Positions 45,292 through 52,663 of a stretch of DNA of 64,000 bases are shown here, in pieces. How positions within the stretch are numbered: position 1 is the first letter of the stretch; the number at the start of each line of letters is the position of its first letter. The DNA lies in NCBI GenBank assembly GCA_016787725.1, contig JAEUTZ010000021.1:558001-622000 (forward strand), in the 5' to 3' direction. The notes beneath the pieces are model-generated. The model ran no database searches. It saw nothing but the letters and a program-made list of their open reading frames with translations, and had not been told where the DNA came from. The translations under genes and the position numbers were made by a program. This DNA is from Cyclobacteriaceae bacterium (GTDB lineage Bacteria; Bacteroidota; Bacteroidia; Cytophagales; Cyclobacteriaceae).

Positions 45292-46074
45292 ATGGTGCGT
45301 CCTAAAAAATATCTGGGTCAGCATTTTCTGAAGGATAAAAACGTTGCCAGGCGCATCGTTGAATCACTGAGTCTGTCAACCGGTGAAAACCAGGTGTTGG
45401 AAATTGGCCCGGGCACGGGGGTCTTAACACAATACTTAACCGAGCTTCCGCACATCAATTTGAAGTTGATTGAAATTGATCGCGAATCGGTTGCCTACCT
45501 TCAACAGCACTTTCCTCAGTTGCATGATCGGATCGTGGAAGGTGATTTTTTAACAACTGCTCTGGATTCAATATTTGCCGATAACTTTAGCATTATTGGA
45601 AATTTTCCATACAACATTTCATCCCAGATTTTCTTTAAAATCCTGGATCATCGAAATCAGATCAAACAAGTAGTGTGTATGTTACAAAAGGAGGTGGCAG
45701 ATCGAATTGCTGAAAAGCCAGGAAGTAAAACGTATGGCATACTGAGCGTCTTACTTCAGGCGTATTACGATGTTGATTATCTTTTTAAAGTTCCACCCGG
45801 TGTATTCTTTCCGCCTCCCAAGGTAATGTCGGCTGTAATCCAACTGAAGCGCAATCAACGAGCGCATCTGGGATGTGATGAAGTCTTATTCAAGACCGTG
45901 GTGAAGCAAGCTTTCCAAAACAGGCGTAAAACCTTGCGCAACGCATTGAAAGTTTTAAATTTGCCTGCCACCTTGTTGGCTGATCCCATTCTGGATAAAC
46001 GGGCTGAACAGTTGGCGGTTGAACAGTTTATTTTTCTAACCAGAGCATTGGAACAACACCGTGACGCCCGTTGA
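45292..46074 (+). CDS. rsmA: 16S rRNA (A1518/A1519) dimethyltransferase
   Basis: This 260-aa protein dimethylates the two adenosines in helix 45 of 16S rRNA. SAM-binding motif I is LEIGPGTGVLTQYL and the catalytic motif IV is GNFPYNISSQI. FFPPPKVMSAVI is also family-typical. The start at 45292 has a TTTTG/TAGTTTG promoter-like region upstream (45248-45271). The stop overlaps the mgtE start by 14 bp, so the two genes are coupled. Both are in the plus direction, away from pdxA. Confidence 0.97.
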   Translation: MVRPKKYLGQHFLKDKNVARRIVESLSLSTGENQVLEIGPGTGVLTQYLTELPHINLKLIEIDRESVAYLQQHFPQLHDRIVEGDFLTTALDSIFADNFSIIGNFPYNISSQIFFKILDHRNQIKQVVCMLQKEVADRIAEKPGSKTYGILSVLLQAYYDVDYLFKVPPGVFFPPPKVMSAVIQLKRNQRAHLGCDEVLFKTVVKQAFQNRRKTLRNALKVLNLPATLLADPILDKRAEQLAVEQFIFLTRALEQHRDAR

Positions 46075-47413
46075 ATTTGAATTGAACAAAGAGTTTCGCG
46101 ACCGTTTTCAGGATGCGTTAAATACACGTGACAGTGCGTTTATTCGTCAAACCCTGGAGGAGGTTAACCCGGCTGATATAACAGCCCTGCTGTATGAATT
46201 CAATGCGGAAGAGTCAAAGTATGTGTTGGACCTGTTGCCGCTCGAGACCCGGGCCAAAATCATCAACGATCTTGATTCCGACACCCGGAAAGGATTTCTG
46301 ACCATTTACAACACCGTAGAGATTACCCAGATTGTAAACCTGCTTGATTCCGATGATGCTGCGGATATTCTGAACGAACTGCCTATTAAAACCAGCGAAG
46401 AAATCATTGCCTTGCTGGATGCAGATTTACGTTCGCAGGTAATTGATCTTCTCCGGTACGATGAAAATGTGGCGGGAGGGTTGATGGCCAAAGAGTTAAT
46501 CAAAGCCCGTGATCACTGGACGGTGGTACAATGTGTTGATGAAATCCGGAAGCAAGCAGAGAACGTTACAAAATTTTATGCTGTCTATGTCGTGGATGAT
46601 AATGACAAATTGTTAGGCCGTGTCTCCTTGCAAAAACTGATTCTTTCTGACCCGCGCACCATCGTGAAGGATATCCTAGAGGAGGATGTGGTTGCCGTTG
46701 AAACCTATATGGAAGACCGCGAAGTGGCGGAGATCATGAGTAAATACGACTTGGAATCCGTGCCGGTGGTCAATGTTCAGGGGCATCTGGTTGGGCGCAT
46801 TACCATTGATGACGTGGTGGATGTGATTACCGAACAGGCCGAGGAAGAGCGACAGATCATGTCCGGTATCACGGAGGATGTTGAGGAAGATGATAGTGTC
46901 TGGAGGAATACCCGGGCCCGCTTACCCTGGTTATTAATAGGTATTCTGGGTGGCATGGTGAGTGCGCGTTTTATGGGATTCTTTGAAGCGGAGATAGCGC
47001 GAATCACTGCCATTTCATTTTTTGTTCCGTTGATTCAGGCAACCGGTGGAAATGTGGGAATTCAGTCCTCCTCCCTGGTGGTTCAAAGCCTGGTGAGCCC
47101 GGGGATAGTTGATGAGGGTCTTTGGAAGCGGTTATTAAAAGTATTTAGCGTTGCTTTGCTCAATGGGATTGCATTAGCAGCCGTAGTTTTTGCGATTACC
47201 TGGATCGTATTCGGTCCGGATTCGCTTAATCTTGTCGTGGCAATTGCCTTATTTTTTGTTGTGATCTTCGCCTCTTTTATTGGTACAATTACACCCCTTA
47301 TTTTAAATCAGTTAGGGTTTAATCCAGCGTTGGCATCGGGTCCCTTCATTACCACCACCAATGATTTGTTGGGATTGGGTATTTATTTTCTCACTATCCA
47401 TTTGCTGCTCTAA
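46061..47413 (+). CDS. mgtE: Magnesium transporter MgtE
   Basis: This 450-aa protein has the MgtE layout. An N-terminal regulatory helical domain (LEEVNPADITALLYEFNAEESK) is followed by a CBS pair (about 135-255: VYVVDDNDKLLGRVSLQKL, VPVVNVQGHLVGRITIDDV) and five C-terminal helices. The conserved TM motif IQATGGNVGIQSSSL is present. It mediates Mg2+ uptake gated by cytoplasmic Mg2+. The start is GTG at 46061, which overlaps rsmA by 14 nt; no closer ATG fits. It is the third kind of Mg2+ transport-related gene in the window. Confidence 0.93.
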   Translation: MTPVEFELNKEFRDRFQDALNTRDSAFIRQTLEEVNPADITALLYEFNAEESKYVLDLLPLETRAKIINDLDSDTRKGFLTIYNTVEITQIVNLLDSDDAADILNELPIKTSEEIIALLDADLRSQVIDLLRYDENVAGGLMAKELIKARDHWTVVQCVDEIRKQAENVTKFYAVYVVDDNDKLLGRVSLQKLILSDPRTIVKDILEEDVVAVETYMEDREVAEIMSKYDLESVPVVNVQGHLVGRITIDDVVDVITEQAEEERQIMSGITEDVEEDDSVWRNTRARLPWLLIGILGGMVSARFMGFFEAEIARITAISFFVPLIQATGGNVGIQSSSLVVQSLVSPGIVDEGLWKRLLKVFSVALLNGIALAAVVFAITWIVFGPDSLNLVVAIALFFVVIFASFIGTITPLILNQLGFNPALASGPFITTTNDLLGLGIYFLTIHLLL

Positions 47414-47520
47414 AAGCCATAAGCGGGAGAAGACGTAATAAACGTGTATATTATTTGGTGATTTTGATTAATCCGGTGTTTCTTTTTTGCTTTTATTTGA
47501 ACCTGAATCAAAAGTAAAAA

Positions 47521-47550
47521 TCAACTGCAGCTTATTTGACTGCAGGTTGA
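47521..47550 (+). other. Hairpin just before the pentapeptide gene
   Basis: TCAACTGCAG (47521-47530) pairs with CTGCAGGTTGA (47540-47550) with one bulged base and a 9-nt loop. It ends 7 nt before the ATG at 47558, so it would occupy the ribosome-binding region. It may regulate translation of the pentapeptide protein. Confidence 0.4.
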
Positions 47551-47557
47551 GTTGGGT

Positions 47558-48403
47558 ATGTCAGCCATTAAGAAGATTAAGGAGCGAATCATTGATCAAT
47601 ACAACGAGATCATTGAAAAGCCATTGCTGACGGCCGCTTTAGTGCTGGCCATGGTATCGATATTGGTACTCAGCCTAAGCTTCAAGTACTACCTCAATGA
47701 TTTTGAGAATTTTACCCCGCAGATTCTGGCCGAAGCTCACGGAATGATCTTCGATATTGCCATCATTGGTATTTTGTTATTCTGGCTTAACCAAAATGGA
47801 GAAACCCGGCAACGAATCCGCTTTTACCGAGATGAAATTGATGACTTCAGGTTGTGGGAATCCGATGAAGCGGCTTTTCGCACAGTCGGAAATATCAAGC
47901 GCCTTAACCGTCACAAAATTCATGAGATCAATCTGGTGAATTGTTATTTAGCCCGCACCAACCTCAATTATGTGAATCTGAGAGGATCGAACATGAATTC
48001 GGCAAACTTTTCAAATTCCTCACTGATCGAAACCAATCTAGAAAACACGCGCCTTAATCAAACAAATTTTGAAAACGCGAATTTGAATCAGGCTGCACTG
48101 AAAGGTGCGTATGCCAGCGGTGCCAATTTTAAAGATGCATTTTTGATCAAATCGCAATTTGAAAATGCCTTCCTGATTAAGACCAATTTCAAAAATGCAT
48201 TTCTCATGGAAGCGAACTTAAATGGTAGTTACCTGATGGGCGCGGATTTTGAGAATGCCAGCTTATACAAAGCGGATTTGCGCGGAGCAAAGGGGTTAAC
48301 CCTGGAACAATTGACCAAAGCGAAAACCCTGTACCTGGCAAAGTTTGATGATGAATTGCTGGAACAAGTTAAAGTTGCCATCCCTGAACTGGTAGGGGCT
48401 TGA
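47558..48403 (+). CDS. Membrane-anchored pentapeptide-repeat protein, 281 aa
   Basis: The ATG at 47558 (MSAIKKIKERIIDQYNEI) is preferred over a TTG six bases upstream. Two membrane helices (PLLTAALVLAMVSILVLSLSF, HGMIFDIAIIGILLFWL) are followed by a helix rich in charge. About 130 residues of pentapeptide repeats then appear, with A/S-N/D-[FL] cores and a clear decapeptide period (NFKNAFLME, QFENAFLIK, DFENASLYK). The protein ends KTLYLAKFDDELLEQVK. Pentapeptide sheets form a square beta-helix. The helix anchors it at the inner membrane. The function is unknown. Confidence 0.85.
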   Translation: MSAIKKIKERIIDQYNEIIEKPLLTAALVLAMVSILVLSLSFKYYLNDFENFTPQILAEAHGMIFDIAIIGILLFWLNQNGETRQRIRFYRDEIDDFRLWESDEAAFRTVGNIKRLNRHKIHEINLVNCYLARTNLNYVNLRGSNMNSANFSNSSLIETNLENTRLNQTNFENANLNQAALKGAYASGANFKDAFLIKSQFENAFLIKTNFKNAFLMEANLNGSYLMGADFENASLYKADLRGAKGLTLEQLTKAKTLYLAKFDDELLEQVKVAIPELVGA

Positions 48404-48447
48404 TTTTGATTTCGTGAATTAATGATTTAGTTTTGTCATACGTTTTT

Positions 48448-48488
48448 AAACAACGGTTTCAACCCCGAAGCCGTTGTTTCTTTTTTTT
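48448..48488 (+). terminator. Rho-independent terminator after the pentapeptide gene
   Basis: AAACAACGG (48448-48456) pairs with CCGTTGTTT (48471-48479) over a 14-nt loop, followed by an 8-T run. It ends the mgtE/pentapeptide direction before greA. Confidence 0.85.
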
Positions 48489-48543
48489 ACGAATCGTGAT
48501 AGAGGATTGATAGGCCGGGGTGGATTTATTAAAAGTGAAGATT

Positions 48544-49020
48544 ATGAGTAAAAAAATTTCGTATTACACCAAGGAAGGGTTGGAAAAATTGACCAATGAG
48601 CTTGCCAATTTAAAAACTAAAGGCCGTGCGGATATTGCGCGACAAATTGCGGAAGCACGGGACAAAGGTGACTTAAGCGAGAATGCGGAGTACGATGCTG
48701 CCAAAGATGCTCAGGGTCATTTAGAAGCCAAGATTGCCCAGTTGGAGGATTTGCTTAGTTCCGCCCGGTTATTGGATGAAACAAAAATTGATACCAGCAT
48801 CGTTTCCATCCTTTCCAAAGTTACGATTAAGAATAAGAAGAATGGCGCGTCTATGACGTACATGCTTGTTTCAGAAGAAGAAGCCGATCTAAAAGCAGGA
48901 AAGATTTCCACCCAATCACCCATAGGAAAAGGATTGCTGGGAAAGAAAAAGGGAGATTTGGCGATGATTAAAACACCTGCTGGTGTTATGGAGTTCGAAA
49001 TATTAAACATTGGCGCCTAA
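48544..49020 (+). CDS. greA: Transcription elongation factor GreA
   Basis: This 158-aa protein starts at 48544 (MSKKISYYTKEGLEKLTNEL). It has the N-terminal coiled coil (TKGRADIARQIAEARDKGDLSENAEYDAAKDAQ), whose tip carries the acidic GDLSENAEYD motif that enters the RNA polymerase channel, and the C-terminal FKBP-like domain (QSPIGKGLLGKKKGDLAMI). It relieves backtracked polymerase by stimulating transcript cleavage. It lies 4 bp before the HIT gene. Confidence 0.97.
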   Translation: MSKKISYYTKEGLEKLTNELANLKTKGRADIARQIAEARDKGDLSENAEYDAAKDAQGHLEAKIAQLEDLLSSARLLDETKIDTSIVSILSKVTIKNKKNGASMTYMLVSEEEADLKAGKISTQSPIGKGLLGKKKGDLAMIKTPAGVMEFEILNIGA

Positions 49021-49024
49021 AAAC

Positions 49025-49420
49025 ATGGCTTCCATTTTTACTAAGATTATCAACCGAGAGATTCCGGGTTACATCGTAGCCGAGGATGACCGATTCATTG
49101 CCTTTCTTGATGTCATGCCTCTTGTGGAAGGGCATACGTTGGTTGTGCCAAAAAAGGAAGTGGATTACATTTTTGACCTCGATGATCCTACGTTGGCGGA
49201 CATGATGGTGTTTGCCAAAAAGGTGGCGCAGGGAGTAAAGAAAGTAATTCTGTGCAAACGAATTGGCGTGGCGGTGATTGGTCTCGAGGTTCCGCACATC
49301 CATGTACACCTTGTTCCCATGAATTCGATGGGCGATATCAATTTTACGAAACCGAAACTCTCCGTTACCTCCGAAAGAATGAAACTTCTGGCAGAACAAA
49401 TCAAGTCTGCCATAGGATAG
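49025..49420 (+). CDS. HIT-family protein (histidine triad hydrolase)
   Basis: This 131-aa protein starts at 49025 (MASIFTKIINREIPGYIVAEDD). It has the Hint-type family pattern: FLDVMPLVEGHTLVVPKKEVDYIFDL and the catalytic triad in PHIHVHLVPMN. Hint proteins hydrolyse nucleoside phosphoramidates or similar phosphoesters. It is co-transcribed with greA (4-bp gap), a common pairing in Bacteroidota. Confidence 0.93.
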   Translation: MASIFTKIINREIPGYIVAEDDRFIAFLDVMPLVEGHTLVVPKKEVDYIFDLDDPTLADMMVFAKKVAQGVKKVILCKRIGVAVIGLEVPHIHVHLVPMNSMGDINFTKPKLSVTSERMKLLAEQIKSAIG

Positions 49421-49447
49421 AAGCGATAAGCAATCCTATAATATTAA

Positions 49448-50488
49448 TTAAATGAAGTCAATATCCACATTCAATGGATACCGCATCAGGAATTCAAGGG
49501 CTTCTTCTACCGTCATTCCTTCAAACAACACCCGGTACAAACGATCTGTGATTAGGGCGCGGATTTTGTAGTGGTCGGCACACTTCTTGGCGATTCGCAC
49601 GGTATTAATACCTTCGGCAACTTCGGCCATATCCGCCAGGATAGTATCCAGCTTTTCACCTTTTGCCAGGCGATATCCAACAGTGAAGTTCCGGCTCATG
49701 GGACTATTGCAGGTGGTAACCAGGTCGCCAATTCCGGCTACACCCAGAAATGCTTTTAAATCACCCCCCAGGGCACGGCCCAGATAAACCATCTCCACAG
49801 CCCCCCGACTGATCAATAACCCTTTTGCATTTTCGCCATACCCTAGTCCACTCAGTGCTCCCGATGCAATGGCAATAATATTTTTCAATACACCCGCAAT
49901 CTCAACGCCAACAATGTCATTGTTTTCGTACACCTGAAAACGATCGTTTCGCAACAATCGTTTCCCGATTTGAATCACTTCATTGAAGTGACTGGCCACC
50001 ACCGTTGCTCCGGGTTGGCGCTGCGCAAGTTCCTTCGCCAGGTTAGGTCCGGCAAGACACCCTACCCGCACGACCACACTTTCCTCCTGAATTACCTCGC
50101 TCATCGTTTTTACCTGTTGCCGAGTAAGCTTTGGTATGCTTTCAATTGTTTCGCCAGGAGGCAAAGAAATGTCGAACCCTTTAGTGCCATGGATCAGGAT
50201 ATGATATGGATGCAGGTTGGGAGACAACTGCTTCATCATGGTTCGAAAGTGCGGGGAGGGAACCATTGGAAAAATCACATCGCAGGCGGTTGCGAGTTTC
50301 GCTAAGTCATTGGTTGCTTCCACATGTTCATGGATGATATAACCCCTGTTTTCGCGCTTGTGGTTAATGTGATCAGCCACCAGCGGGTCGCGTGCGTATA
50401 AAAGTACTTTGCGATTGAGCGCCAGAATGTTGGCAATGACGGTTCCAAAATTACCGGCACCGATTACGCCCACCGGTTTTTCAGACAT
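49448..50488 (-). CDS. gpsA: NAD(P)+ glycerol-3-phosphate dehydrogenase
   Basis: This 346-aa enzyme makes sn-glycerol-3-phosphate from dihydroxyacetone phosphate for phospholipid synthesis. The start at 50488 (MSEKPVGVIGAGNFGTVIANIL) has the NAD-binding GxGxxG in GAGNFGT. It also has GPNLAKELAQRQP and the conserved GVLKNIIAIASGALSGLGYGENAKGLLISRG, followed by GDLVTTCNSPMSRN. It overlaps the upstream acyltransferase gene by 8 nt (ATGTCTGA), so translation is coupled. The pair would make glycerol-3-phosphate and then acylate it. Confidence 0.96.
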   Translation of the reverse strand: MSEKPVGVIGAGNFGTVIANILALNRKVLLYARDPLVADHINHKRENRGYIIHEHVEATNDLAKLATACDVIFPMVPSPHFRTMMKQLSPNLHPYHILIHGTKGFDISLPPGETIESIPKLTRQQVKTMSEVIQEESVVVRVGCLAGPNLAKELAQRQPGATVVASHFNEVIQIGKRLLRNDRFQVYENNDIVGVEIAGVLKNIIAIASGALSGLGYGENAKGLLISRGAVEMVYLGRALGGDLKAFLGVAGIGDLVTTCNSPMSRNFTVGYRLAKGEKLDTILADMAEVAEGINTVRIAKKCADHYKIRALITDRLYRVLFEGMTVEEALEFLMRYPLNVDIDFI

Positions 50489-52175
50489 ACTGCTCAAGGT
50501 CATAGCCTACTAGTCGGTTATGGTAATAGTAGAGCACGGATAGATCGTTGGTGATGATATTTCCTTTTTTATTTTTGAGCAGGGGGCGTTTGAGATGAAA
50601 GATGCCTACATTCTCAATGCCGAGTTTAATCACTTGATCCACTTTGCCTTTCAGGTGGGTGGCGTGATGAACTTTGCCGTTGTCTTTCAATTCATAAATC
50701 TTTTTTCGGACGCGTTTAAAGACCTGTCTGAATTCAGAATAATCAAGCTCCAATTCCTCTTCCGGTAACCGGAGCAAACTGAAAAGATCAAGTTTGGGGA
50801 ATTTCTTTTGCCACATTTCAAAGGCCACAAAAGCCGCCACATGGCTTGCGAATACCCGGTTGATACGGTGGTATTCGGTTACAATTTTATGGCTGAGCAT
50901 CCGGGTGTACTCATCTTCCCGTTGCTTGTCTTCGGTGATGTTGCCGTTGGATACAAAGTAGTCTTTTGTGTCAATGATGCGACCCTGCGCATCGAGACTA
51001 TTGCCTTCTGCATCGACATAATTCCCCATAACATCCAAGCCGGGGCCAATGGATACGGAAATATTGGAACCTTTCGTAAAGAACTTGAACAGGAATCGCA
51101 AGAGTTGAACACTTCCATACTTATCTTGTTCGGGGAAGTACTTATCCTGACCTTTTACCTGCAAATAGTCTTCAATCATGTCGGGGGCTTCCAAAACGAA
51201 ATTGTAATTGAGGGTGACAGGTACAACAAAAATTTTCCGGACTTCGCCTTCCCGGGTTTCCTGATACAGGTTTCGTTGAGCTTCAATGGCTGTGCTGAGT
51301 AAACCCAACTTCAGTTGTTTTTCAATTAATCCGGACCGCGAGCGGGTTCCACCAGGAAAGAACAAGCTATGGGCACCTTTTTGAATGGCCAGGTTGGAAT
51401 ACATTTTCAGGGTCTCCAGGTAGGGAAGATTTTTCTTTCTGCGGTCCACCTTATACGCCCCCAAGCTATTCATGAAGTAGGCAAAAATTTTGATGTTAAA
51501 AAGGTTAAGCCCCGCCCCGTAAATAAAAGCAGGCAAGCCAAGGGAATGGATAACCCATCCAATTAAAATTGAATCGAGGTTGCTGAAGTGTGTGGGTACC
51601 ATCACCACCGTTCCTTTTTTAGCCAGGCTCCGCAACATTTTTACCTTACCAACAATCTGGATTTTATCGCGCAGGGTGTACTGATTGCGGAAGAAAGCAC
51701 CAAACTTTTTAACCCGGGCCCCATTGAGCAACCGTTGAAACCAAAACTTGACAACTTCGCGCGTAAACCGATAAGAGTTAGGTTTGAAGTTGCCGGCAAT
51801 TTCGTTGGCATACCGGTGAACAATTTTTAAAAGGAGTTCGTCTTCAACAACAAGAACGTCCTCTTCCGTTTTTGGGCTCAGTTCAATCAATTGATTTTTT
51901 ATACCTGACCAAAAACGGGCGTCATCCGTAGGGTCAACACGCCAGCGGTTTCGTTTGATCCGGTTTTGTTCCCGATATACAGTAGCCTCCAATTCATCGA
52001 TCAACTGCTTGCGGGTGGGCCTTAGGAGTTTGATGCGTTCGATCGACTTCCGCGTCACCAACTCAACGAATTCCTTCCGGTTTTTGCTGAGCTGGTAGAC
52101 AGGCCAGTCCGGAATTCCTTCAAGGATCGGTTCGTAAGGGCGGTTTTTATTTTTCTTTTCTTCGAGTATTTCCAT
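50481..52175 (-). CDS. Glycerol-3-phosphate acyltransferase-like protein (PlsB/PlsC family)
   Basis: This 564-aa protein starts at 52175 (MEILEEKKNKNRPYEPILEG). The acyltransferase core has the HX4D motif in THFSNLDSILIG (H196, D201 with this start) and FFPGGTRSRSG (273-283), which fits motif III with Gly in place of the usual Glu. Upstream is a helical domain and downstream a long helical tail, as in PlsB-type enzymes. It should acylate glycerol-3-phosphate or lysophosphatidate. It overlaps gpsA and probably forms one operon. The PlsB vs PlsC choice is uncertain. Confidence 0.85.
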   Translation of the reverse strand: MEILEEKKNKNRPYEPILEGIPDWPVYQLSKNRKEFVELVTRKSIERIKLLRPTRKQLIDELEATVYREQNRIKRNRWRVDPTDDARFWSGIKNQLIELSPKTEEDVLVVEDELLLKIVHRYANEIAGNFKPNSYRFTREVVKFWFQRLLNGARVKKFGAFFRNQYTLRDKIQIVGKVKMLRSLAKKGTVVMVPTHFSNLDSILIGWVIHSLGLPAFIYGAGLNLFNIKIFAYFMNSLGAYKVDRRKKNLPYLETLKMYSNLAIQKGAHSLFFPGGTRSRSGLIEKQLKLGLLSTAIEAQRNLYQETREGEVRKIFVVPVTLNYNFVLEAPDMIEDYLQVKGQDKYFPEQDKYGSVQLLRFLFKFFTKGSNISVSIGPGLDVMGNYVDAEGNSLDAQGRIIDTKDYFVSNGNITEDKQREDEYTRMLSHKIVTEYHRINRVFASHVAAFVAFEMWQKKFPKLDLFSLLRLPEEELELDYSEFRQVFKRVRKKIYELKDNGKVHHATHLKGKVDQVIKLGIENVGIFHLKRPLLKNKKGNIITNDLSVLYYYHNRLVGYDLEQYV

Positions 52176-52242
52176 CCGCAAAGCCGTGCTACAAGCGCAG
52201 GGGGCCAAAGTTAAGGGGTGAACGATCAAACACAAAAATGCA

Positions 52243-52485
52243 TTAACATTGCCGATTCAGTGCTTTTGAAAGACTAGTCGACATCTCCTCAAAACGCGCA
52301 AGGGCTTCCCTTAAAAATCCATCGTCTAATAAACTTCTAACTTCTTCTTCGGAAGAGACATCGAATTCACTGATCTTGAAAGTCTGTTCCAGAGATCCGG
52401 ATTCCAGTTTGACCAAATACCGATTATTCCAGTGGAAAATAGTGATTTTGAATTGAGGGTAGGGTATCTCTGCAACGATTCTCAT
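52243..52485 (-). CDS. Small conserved protein, 80 aa
   Basis: It starts MRIVAEIPYPQFKITIFHWNNRYLV. A short beta pattern (QTFKISEFDVSSEEEVR) ends with an amphipathic helix (FLREALARFEEMSTSLSKAL). There is no signal peptide or membrane segment, and the start context is A/T-rich. I do not know the function. It lies 67 bp upstream of the acyltransferase start on the same strand, so it may be the first gene of the gpsA operon. Confidence 0.65.
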   Translation of the reverse strand: MRIVAEIPYPQFKITIFHWNNRYLVKLESGSLEQTFKISEFDVSSEEEVRSLLDDGFLREALARFEEMSTSLSKALNRQC

Positions 52486-52663
52486 ACTTCTTTGTGATAA
52501 AAGTACAATTTTTCAGGCCCCCGGAATTAGTTCTTACGATTTCATCAAATAATTGGTATAGTTTGGTCGTTCATCGAGTAAAAAGGGCTTTTATGACGCA
52601 ACTATTTATCGTTACTTGTAACCTATCTATTATTTTTACTGTTTGTAAGTCGATATAAGAGAC

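Noticed and set aside
46061-46074. The rsmA/mgtE overlap as a possible frameshift
   Set aside because: Both proteins have complete family-length sequence and proper termini; a 14-nt overlap is normal coupling.
47950-48300. Repeated segments that could be mistaken for a CRISPR array
   Set aside because: They encode a pentapeptide-repeat protein in frame; units are not separated by unique spacers.
50808-51302. A 164-codon antisense frame in the acyltransferase gene
   Set aside because: Opposite strand of the HX4D/FPGGTRSR acyltransferase, with no known motif.
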